Assembly: GCA_018894105.1 (NCBI GenBank)
Contig: CM032120.1
Span: 25,132,710 to 25,196,709, forward strand
Direction of reading: 5' to 3'
DNA length: 64,000 nucleotides
Source of the DNA: Jacaranda mimosifolia
Taxonomy: Eukaryota; Streptophyta; Magnoliopsida; Lamiales; Bignoniaceae
A program made the translations under genes and the position numbers. Shown in pieces: positions 54,808 to 64,000 of the stretch (its first letter is position 1; each line of letters opens with the position of its first letter). The notes under the pieces are model-generated. The model made no database searches. It was not told the origin of the DNA and saw nothing but the letters and a program-made list of their open reading frames with translations.

Positions 54808-57556
54808 ACTTTCACATTCTCTAATAATTCATTCTCCAAAAATATATAATAGAATTACACAAAAAACAGAACCAAACATTGCCAATATTTTTCATATGGT
54901 TGCCAGAACTGCGAACTGACTAAGGTAAGTAAAATATGCCATAGAAAAGGCGTTAAATTGACAACATTTGATAATCCAAAAAAATAAAATTGAATGTTGG
55001 GACAAAAAAAAGATGCTTGAGGAAAATGAAAAGGCATCACAAAACAAAACAGCTATCACATATGCAAAAATTCGACCTGACTTTTCGAAATAGAAAAATG
55101 TTTATAAGTAAGAATACTGACTTTTCTTTTCTCCCACAATGGAAAATTTCATAGGCATCATATATATTGACTTTTCTTGGCAGAAGCTTATTTTTATTGA
55201 AAAGCCCATATTCTTTATTGCCTATTGATGATAACAGGATCGAAATTAATATATATAAATATAAATATAAAAATAATCATCACTTACAAATTGAAATATT
55301 TAATTTGAAGTTTACTAAGTCAATTTCATAGTTAAATATATAACTTTGTAACATCAGTTACATATTGATCATAGTTAATGCTTTGTCATAATTTATAAAT
55401 TATTTTTTATCATAGCTTTTTTAAAATAAAACCTTTATTAAATCAGAAAAAAGACGGTTTTAAAATTTATAAGTTGTTCCCACTTTCACCACAGACAGAT
55501 CTAAATGTCATCACGTCAAAAAATTAATAAGGGCTGACACAAACAATCAAATAGGTTCTCAAAAAAATAACATCAATTTTCGTTGACCAGAAAACCAATT
55601 TCAGAATGTCTGACCTTTCGTTTGTTAGAATTATATGAAAATAGCAGACATTTTGGATCAAAGTTGTATTAAAAATTCAATTTAAAGGGTCAGAGTGCAC
55701 AGAGAATCAAGAAACAGTTTATCAAATTTCTTTGAACATCTCATTAGTTTTCTAATAGTTGGAAATTAAGAAAGATATGTCAATTAGTGGGGCAGTTATC
55801 ATTGAGTAACTAAATTGAGTCAAACAATATATTTATTAAGTCAACTATTTTGCCAGACATACCTTTGAAGTTTGAACTAATTTAATGAAGATTTACTACT
55901 TTTCAGTCTCTAATAAAAATTGACAACTAGTTTGGAAAAACCAGGGGAAATAAAAGCATACTTCTATATTATTAATAAAGCTGGATTAGTATGTAGGTTT
56001 TTGAATGATATACCTAAAATGTATCCGTTTTATTTTTTAATTCTCGTAGATATAATTTATGCACTATCACTTACAAATTGCCCACTTGATTTGTGTACTT
56101 GCTAATGAAAAATAATAGAATTAATCTCTAACAACTTTTAGTTTGAAAAAAATTGGGAAGTGCAACCACAACGAGTTCTACAAGTGTACCTTAATTATAA
56201 AATTTGAATCTCTAAGACTATATTATAAAATTTGAATTTTTGCGATTATTTAAATACAATGATAAAGTTTGGAATATTATCAAACAAATGTATTATATCC
56301 AAAGCAACTTCTCTTTGAAAGCTAGCAACTAGCTACACCACACTACATTAAGCTTCAATTTATTTAATAAGTTGTTCAACTAATGGCTTTTCATATAATT
56401 GACTTGTTACAATATTTGCATAATCTTGAATTTTCATGAGAAAATTTTAAAATTAGAAAATAAAATAAACAATAATATCATATAAATGAGGAAAATATTT
56501 TTATTTCTTTTGCTATGTTTGGAATCTAAATTTTAGTGAACAAAATATTAAAAAAATCTCTTCGTGTTAAAATTAGATATAGATTTTACTATTTTTCTGA
56601 GTTAAATTGATTGTCCAAATTAACATTATGATTCTTTTAGCAACCCTAAGTCATATATATGATCCACAAAGTGTTGCGTGAGTACCACGTACGTCAATTA
56701 ATATTTTGATAACTCAATGTCCCTTCATAAATGACACCTTGTAGATATAGCTTCTTCATTATCTTAAAGATTGTTTCGTTATGTTGAAAGTTCTATTTTA
56801 TGTTAAATTTGATTGTACCCTATTAAAATTAGTCAACGATAGAAAAAATTGAAATTTTTTTTATGTTAGTAGCTAGAAAATAATTAAATCATGTAGCTAG
56901 ATTATAGTATGTAGATGTTAGTACAATTATAGTGGGGAGCAAAAGGAAAAAAAATTATTTTAAAATGCAGATATCTCGCTCTCTCTATGAAAATCAAGCT
57001 CATTGTACATAGTATAATTTATTGTTGGTCCAACAATAATACTGTTGATTTGTTTCATTTATGATACAACAATTCGACAACATCATATATTCATACTCAA
57101 TAAACATTAAATAAATTTACCACAAAAGCACCTTCAACTAATAAAAATCTCTCTTTTTTAAATGAGTAATTTAAAAAAAAAAAAATGAGATTCTGCGTTA
57201 ACACCACTATTTTCATCATAGTACCATTATTTTTCTCATCAAGTTAAGATAATATGTTAGATCGTAAAAAAATATAATTTTAATATTAAAATGTTCCAAC
57301 TCCAAATGCGGATGCATTTTCAATTTCTAACTTTTTTTCTTCATTGTTATTCAATTTCTTTTTTGCCCAAAATTTTTCCAAGAAAGGCAATCTCGATTGG
57401 CTTTCATTTTCGGCCTTCTAACGGGGTAGCTTAATTGTACTTCTGCATGATTGAAAAATATATTTGTGCTTTTGCAGTTTGTACCAATTCTTTGTTGAAA
57501 AGACAACCGTAGCCAAGAATCGGGGCCAATACATTTGCCTCGATTTGGAAAATTAT

Positions 57557-57983
57557 GGCAATGTTTGTATTTGTTTTTGGGTGTTTGAAAAAAATGTTTT
57601 GGGAGAAATATATTTTGAGAGTATGATGGGAGAATATATTGAGAATGAAATTATATTTAGTTGTATTTTAAGAGAAAAGACCAATTTTATTATAGGTATC
57701 TTTTCATGTAAATTTTTGCTTGATTAGTTGTGTCCCATTAAATTTTTGTACTATTATGTGTTATTTGTACAGTGAATAATAATTTAAAATATATATTTAT
57801 ATTAAAACAATAATTGAAAGAATAATTATATATATTTGATTGATATAATGATTTGAAATGATAGAATTATTTTAATATTATTTTGAAAAATAAAAGTTCA
57901 ATTTTCAAAGAAGTATTTGTTTGTATTTTAAAAGATTTTGGGAGAATAAAAATATTTTTAAAGAACAAATCCAAACATTGCCT
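57557..57983. mobile_element. hAT-like MITE
   Basis: About 427 bp with matching inverted ends: left GGCAATGTTTGTATTTGTTT, complement of the right end AGGCAATGTTTGGATTTGTT. TTTTGGGAGAAATA/TTTTGGGAGAATAA sits inside each arm. No coding capacity. Confidence 0.82.
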
Positions 57984-60633
57984 ATATGTTTTCATTTCAT
58001 CAAATTTAAAGCATGTATAGTTTTAGTCTTTCTCTGTGTATACACATACACACACACATATATATGTATGCATTACATATATATTTAGAATTTTTTTAAT
58101 TTAATTCTTAAATATTACTTATATAAGTATGAGAATGATATCATGTAAACGAATTAACCAATGACTAATTTAATCTCATTATATTTTATTGATTGATTCT
58201 CCATATTTTATATGTATTTTATAATTACAGAAAGTACAATTTTAGGCCCATTATAGATTTTTAATCAAAATGGCATGTGGTAACGATTTTGGCACACTAA
58301 GTGTGTGCTAAAATTTTTTAAATGTAAAAAAAAATAATAATAATATTCGTTTTTTTTTTTTACATAAATAAATCAAAAGATTATGAAAAATGGTAATATT
58401 TGAGATATAGAGTTGGTGGGTTATGTATGGTGGTTATTGCATTTTTGTAGTAATTATAATAAGAGCAATTAGACATAATTTGACACACCAAAAGGATTCA
58501 TACTTTACTAATGACTAGCAATCTTGACACATTCGATGCATATGCTAAAACTTTTTACAGTATAAGGTAAATACAATAAATATTTATTTTTTATATAATA
58601 TTAATTTTTTAAATAACATTCAATATTTACTTAAAATTTTTACATAAATAATAATGAAACATTATGATAAGATGATAATTATGAATATTGAGTATATGGG
58701 TTGTAAATAGTAGTTATTATCTCAATTGTAATTATGAAAATTAAGAGTATTTTGGGTACAAAAACATATTAAAAAGGGAATGTGTGTTTTATTAATAGTA
58801 TAGACATAAACACACAAACTAAAAGAAAATAAAATTTATGTACACATTTTGTGAGAAATTTCAAGAAAATTTCAAAAAGATTGTTGAGAAAAATGAGAAA
58901 GACTTATAGTTGACTTGGTTGGGAAACATTTATATTATCCAAAAGAAAACAAATCCTACTCACCTCATAGAAATTTTGTTCAATGAGTTGCGTCCAAATG
59001 AAGAAGAATCTCATCAATTTTGACCAAAATAGATCAAGAAATTTCCAAGAAACTTGCCGAAAGAATCAAGAAAATTTCCAAGTGAGTGCGAGGATGATCA
59101 CACACAATTTTCATTGTCATGTTTTATTTTCAAACCTCATTTTCACAATTTTTACTATTTAAAAATTAAAACATATAACTTTTTATACATTTTCCCTCAA
59201 CGTATTTTTATTTTTGTTCTCAAGACAAATTCCCCAATAACCTATTTATTTTCTCCCATAACTTATATATCTTTTTTCTATCATTATTATTATCATTATC
59301 TCTCTCTACCTACAACCTACTAAACCCAACATATTACTTTTCTAACAATCTATGTAAATACAACTCATTTTCACTAATTAACTTTTTAAATTTTGAAAAT
59401 GATGAACTTGGAAAATGGGATGAAAATAAAACCAAACGGGTCCTAATAATCCAGAATAGTCTTGGCATGGGCATAACCCGAACGATTTATCAGTCCAATT
59501 CCAAATGGTAGAAACAGTAGGAGGCTAACTCAAGCCCAACACTGAAACAAAGAGATATCAGACTCAGCCCAGGTAGAAATATTAGTGGGCCAAAAAGCCC
59601 AATACATAAAAGTACATACATATTTTGCATAGAGCTGTCAGTTGATCGAATTTTAATTTGAATTCAATCTAAATTTAATTCAAATTTCAAAATTTTTATC
59701 TGATTAAAATATTCAATAAATCAAATCCAATTATAAATATCTATAATTCGAAATAAGCAGTTCAAATACGAAATTGAGCAATTCGGTCCATTAAAAGTTC
59801 AAATCCGAACTTTAATAACTTTTTTATTAAATTAATACTCTTATATATAATATTAATAAAAATTCTAAAATAAAATTTATATATTATAATGACCTAATAT
59901 TTGTATTGACATCTATATTATGCTTTAATATTGACTTTTTAGTATAAAAAATAAAAGAAATACTGATAAAATATTAAATATGATAATGTATAATAGTTCA
60001 ACTATGCATTAATATAATGTGAAATAAGGGTTTAGTGTTCAAATATTTAATTTTTGAACTAATATATAATAAAAAGTTGTTAAAAATACAAATATGACAA
60101 TATTTTTATACAATTCAAAGGAGAAAAGAAAAAGAAAAAAATATTAAATCAAGTCGACTTTTTTTATTGAATTTTGAATATCCGTTGAATTTGAATATAG
60201 CATTGATTAACAAAGATCCTATGAGATATTGGGTCATATTTGAATATGAATTTTGATAATTGAATTCGTATTCAGATATGATTGATTCGATTTAAATTCG
60301 ACATGTTAACAATCATATTTTGCAAGATAGAATTTTGTTTAATTTAACGGAATTTGGATTTAGGTGTTTGGTATAATAAAACTAAAAATAAAAGGTATTT
60401 GACTTAAAAATTACTACAAATATAAAATCTTACGGAGGTTAGTAAAATAACTTTTTTAGTATCCTTTATTTTTCTTAAAAATTCACAAAAAACCTTAGTA
60501 TTAAACTCATTAATTTGTTTTGTAGAAACAAAAAGAAACTCTCACTAATTGTAACGAAATTTATCAAAGAGTATTGTTAATACAAACTCCACTGAAATTT
60601 AAATTAAAAGAAAAAAGCGAAAAATACTATCAT

Positions 60634-61092
60634 TGTAGAAGTCTCTGTATTTTATCTAGCTAGCTAATTAGCTAATTAGTTAATTAGTTAGCTTTTCTGT
60701 TGTAGTAGTCATTAGGCATAGTATATAAACCTTCCCTCTGTGTATAGCGTATCTAGACTTTTCGCAATTTTAGAATGAGAGCAAAGCTTTCCCTCCAGTT
60801 TACTTCTTGAATTCTCCTTGCTTCTGTTCATGGTATCTAGAGACACAACGATCCACAAAAACCCTGGAGTTCTAACCTGAGATGAAACAAACAAGTAGAA
60901 ATCAAGAAAGTGGATTTGAGAATATGCGCGAGACAAGGACCATTGATAACAGACAAAGGGATCGGGATGTTCTTAATCTTCAATCCTCTAATAATCCAGG
61001 TATGGCTCTTGTTTCTACACTCTTGAACGGAAACAATTGCCTGACATGGAATAGATCAATGAGGAGAGCGTTGGGGGCTAAGACAAAATTAG
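60634..61092 (+). mobile_element. 5' end of a Ty1/copia retrotransposon (LTR, primer site, gag start)
   Basis: A short LTR runs from TG at 60634 to CA at 60830 (197 bp) and has a TATATAAA box at 60722-60729. It is followed at once by TGGTATCTAGAG, which is the tRNA-Met primer site TGGTATCAGAGC with one inserted T and changes at the end. From ATG 60882 the gag reads MKQTSRNQESGFENMRETRT, then NPGMALVSTLLNGNNCLTWN and RSMRRALGAKTKL, matching the copia gag N-terminus. The element stops at 61092 where a gypsy-type LTR has inserted. Confidence 0.88.
60882..61092 (+). pseudogene. Copia gag fragment
   Basis: About 70 codons of a copia gag, containing the conserved SxLLNGxNxxTWxRSMRRALGAK pattern. 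This region recruits the element's own RNA into particles. It is cut at 61092 by the next insertion, so it is non-functional. Confidence 0.85.
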
Positions 61093-64000
61093 TGTAGCAC
61101 CCCCTCTCGAGATAACACCCAAGTTGAGGCACTACCAATTTAATCTTAAATACAATACAAATAATAACTAGAAAACCTGTAATTTAACCATCTCAAAGGT
61201 AAACAGTCACATTAATCCAAAAGATTATTCCATAAAGCACAATATATACAACACAAATCTCAGATTCCAACTCACTGGAAATTAATTCATTTATCCCAAA
61301 AGATCACTTCATAACATAAAATACGTACGTATCCAGTATCTTAAGTTTCATACAACATTCTCATAACACTTTTCAAGTAGTTGTCTCGATCAGGTGACTT
61401 ATATGAACAACAGTAGCACCTGATCTAATACAAAACTATTCTTGTCCAAAAGATGCCTCTGCTTCTGAATTTGACCTATCTGAAGACAATTTATATCAAG
61501 GGGGTAAGTCCTAAGGATGTAGTGAGGGAAAAGAAAATGACAGGACTTAAAGGAAAAGTTAATGGGATACAACTATCGATGAACAACTTAATAACCACGA
61601 GAAGGAAAATGATAGACAACAATCAAAGACAATTTGATAACAATAAAAGCTTCAACGCGAATCAACATTTTGCAACGTACACATGATATCAACTATAATA
61701 GACTGTTGGTCATTCCATCCTTATTACTCCCACAATTCATAGTTGCTAGTACTGGATGTTGGTACAGTATAAACAAGATTTCCTTATCGCTTCATTACTC
61801 GAGCACTCAGCTCGGCAAGTAACAACTTTATTTTATTAGCATGGTCGACCGCATGCCAGATCCCGCCACTCACAGTTCGCTATCTCCAGCTCTCTGTTGA
61901 GTTAGGATCATAGGTGGGTACTATCCGGGAGATCTATCACTGTTGGTTCGTACCGCTTGGCCGTCTTTCCTAACCTAGCCCTGGGCCCAACTTCCCGTGG
62001 TGTCCCTCCAGGTTGAACTTCCTAAGGGCATCCCCATGAGTTGCACAATCCAATGCCAACAGATATTAATTCAACTTTTCAAGCAATAACATGAACATCT
62101 TAGAACTTTACATTACTTGCCATATACAAGGCAAAACGTTTTCCAATAACGGCCAGCAAGGCCTATTGGCCCTATTTCGGTAAACAAGGTACATGAATAA
62201 TTTAAGGGAACTTTTGACACAAATAGGTCTACTAGACCATTTCAAAGGTCATTTTCATAAATATCATGATCATTTTCACAAAGTTTCACAGAAGCCGCTC
62301 TGGACAGTCATTTTAAATAAAATGAATCAAATATCAATTAATTTCAAATCAAGAGAACCTCATAGGGTTTGAGAATCAATAACAAACCACGACAGATATC
62401 AAATCCGAATAGCCTAACGAGTTCAGCAATGACTATAGATTAGGCTCAACAAATCAAGAACCAATTGGTAGAACCCTCATAGGGGTACGATAATCAAGCA
62501 ATATCAACCCTCATAGGGGTTTATCAAGGAATCAAAAGGTACAAGGGTTGCCAAATTGGTGGATATTCACCTCAATAGCCTCAGATTTGCTATCACCATT
62601 TGTCGGCCTGTGAACCCATTTCTTTACCACCTAGTTCGAAAGAATAGGCCCACTATCAATATTCTCATTTAGCCCTATTAATTACAATTATAATATCAAT
62701 AATCTAAAATCAACAACTATTTATCTAGTATGATAGTTTTAGGCTTCGATCAACACAATAATTTAGGTTCAATATGTGCTATCTACACAGAGTACCTCAA
62801 TAAATCAATTATTCTAGAATTAGTCACGATGGTCTATATTGGTACCAAAATAGCATGATATCTTGCTCTTATTTACAAAGTCAGGATCATATCATACCAT
62901 CATCCTAATGCACACGATATAGTTCAATTCCCTACACAATTAATCCTAAGCAATTACCACTTAGTCTTACATTACATAATCCTTATTAACATTATTAAAT
63001 CCAAATTTAGCATCTAGCACAACATGCCTGGGTTCATTATGCTTGCATACATACTCCTACATGTCTCAGTTCTTAGTCTCAAATCATATATTTGGTCCAA
63101 TTAACTTATATTTTCATCAAAAATAAGCTTAACAATTTACTCATATTAAGTCATGAATCAAATTATTTGATTAACTGGTATTTTACCCAATTGATCGAGT
63201 TTGAAGCCAAATCATCACACATCAATAGCCTGCATGTAATCTGATTGTTGTCACAATCAAAGTGGTGGTCAACCACCGGACCGCTGCAGCGTTGCTGCAG
63301 AAATGACCAACACCACTACCAATCAATGCCGTTCAGCTTGATGTCCAATTGGCCGAAAATTACCACTGCTCCGCCACGCCGATTTTTCCTTAATTTCGTA
63401 CGCTCCGGTGGTCCGTTCCCAAAATTGATGGCACCAGTGTGATCCTTGAGCTGATCCCGACAAAACCCACTACTCATAACCAAGATTCAATCGCTGGAGA
63501 CCGGAGACCCATCACCACAGCTGCAAATGCACCTTCGGCTTCAAATTCCCGACAATTCACCAATGGGTGTTGGGAGAAAATGGTATGGCTGTCTTCCTTG
63601 TTTATAGAGAAAGAGAATGGTACCAAATTTGATAGGGTTCAGGTCGCCAGTGAGAGTTGACCATGGGTTGCATGGTGAAAAATGAAGAAGAAATGGTTGA
63701 CCGTGGCTGGAAAAATGGAGGAGAAAGGGAGAAATAAAAAACAAAAGAAATGAGGATTTCACTATTTAAAATCCAACATTTTTTTTTTCATATTTAGAGA
63801 TTGACCCCCAATAGTTTATGCTATTTTCAATTAAGCTCTTCCAAACTTCTTCTATCTTCCAATTAAGCCCCCAATTATATTAGTGCCTCATATCCACCCA
63901 TTTGACCGAAAATAATTCTATTTTGACCCACAAAGTTTCAAGACTCTTAAAAATCAAGTTTCCTCAAATTTCAAATCAACCCCAAAACTTTCAAAATTCT
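61093..64000 (-). mobile_element. Long LTR of a Ty3/gypsy-type retrotransposon, running off the window
   Basis: On the minus strand the sequence ends GAGGGGGTGCTACA at 61093, the common -TACA end of gypsy LTRs (TGTAGCACCC on the plus strand). It directly interrupts the copia gag. ATTAG at 61088-61092 is the candidate 5-bp target duplication; its partner lies outside the window. A minus-strand poly(A) signal pair AATAAAATAAA occurs at 61827-61837. The region 62,000-63,800 is non-coding apart from short chance frames. Length of at least 2.9 kb would suit long-LTR chromoviruses such as Tekay/Del, or internal sequence may begin within it. No coding domain is visible, so the lineage is inferred. 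Confidence 0.6.

Larger units (their letters stand above)
52994..60633. other. Long gene-free region with several MITEs
   Basis: The first few hundred bases hold the ALD1-like leader and promoter. The rest is AT-rich, with at least three hAT-like MITEs (listed separately) and no supported gene or RNA. Open stretches such as 57,464-57,727 lie inside or beside MITEs. A possible diverged inverted pair (about 59,630 and 60,310) is noted under findings. Confidence 0.55.

Noticed and set aside
61453..61686. 77-codon open frame, possible copia gag continuation
   Set aside because: It lies inside the gypsy-type LTR, has no gag motif and is low complexity in Lys/Asn.
63245..63660. Two short open frames near the right edge of the window
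   Set aside because: They overlap, match no family and lie inside non-coding LTR-type sequence on the opposite strand.

Overview
The window is nuclear DNA from a flowering plant, almost certainly a dicot. It is AT-rich, its genes are split by GT-AG introns, and the intact genes match plant-only families: a group 1 sulfate transporter, a NaKR-type metal-binding protein, a plant trimethylguanosine synthase, an F-box/kelch protein and an ALD1/AGD2-type aminotransferase. The rest is transposon and pararetrovirus debris. I cannot fix the species; an asterid is only a guess. No prokaryotic operons, CRISPR arrays or RNA genes were seen.

Layout: 2.5-3.9 kb, a decayed Helitron (plus strand). 4.3-7.6 kb, a complete 13-exon sulfate transporter (minus), with a small MITE nearly filling one intron. 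7.6-16.6 kb has no gene but holds a textbook 970-bp Mutator-type element with a perfect 9-bp target duplication. 16.6-19.6 kb, a 3-exon NaKR/HMA gene (minus) with a hAT-like MITE in its large intron. 22.85-28.75 kb, an endogenous pararetrovirus (Caulimoviridae-like, minus), nearly full length and broken by a few stops. 30.1-30.9 kb, a CAF1 deadenylase pseudogene, just downstream of the 6-exon TGS1 gene at 31-34 kb (both minus). 34.4-37.6 kb, an internally deleted Ty1/copia element with two LTRs (minus). 40.4-45.6 kb, a very unusual Mutator-like element made largely of five minisatellite blocks that share an AAGTAC/AAGTAT core. 46.9-48.4 kb, an intronless-CDS F-box/kelch gene (plus). 49.6-53.0 kb, a 10-exon ALD1-like gene (minus), tail to tail with the F-box gene. 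53-60.6 kb has only MITEs. 60.6-61.1 kb is the 5' end of another copia element, cut by a long Ty3/gypsy-type LTR (minus) that runs out of the window.

The five genes are ordinary dispersed plant genes, not a pathway cluster. Two are relevant to stress or nutrition (sulfate uptake; pipecolate-type immune signalling through ALD1) and two to RNA or protein control (snRNA/snoRNA cap hypermethylation; ubiquitin ligase adaptor). The strongest candidates for something new are the GTAC-minisatellite Mutator-like element at 40.4-45.6 kb, whose repeated motif recalls the repeated target motifs of VANDAL elements, and the pararetrovirus, which has a conserved-looking domain of unknown function after RNase H and in-frame stops that are nearly all TAG.

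Exon borders were read by hand from splice signals, reading-frame phase and family similarity; all reconstructed genes keep phase across every junction.
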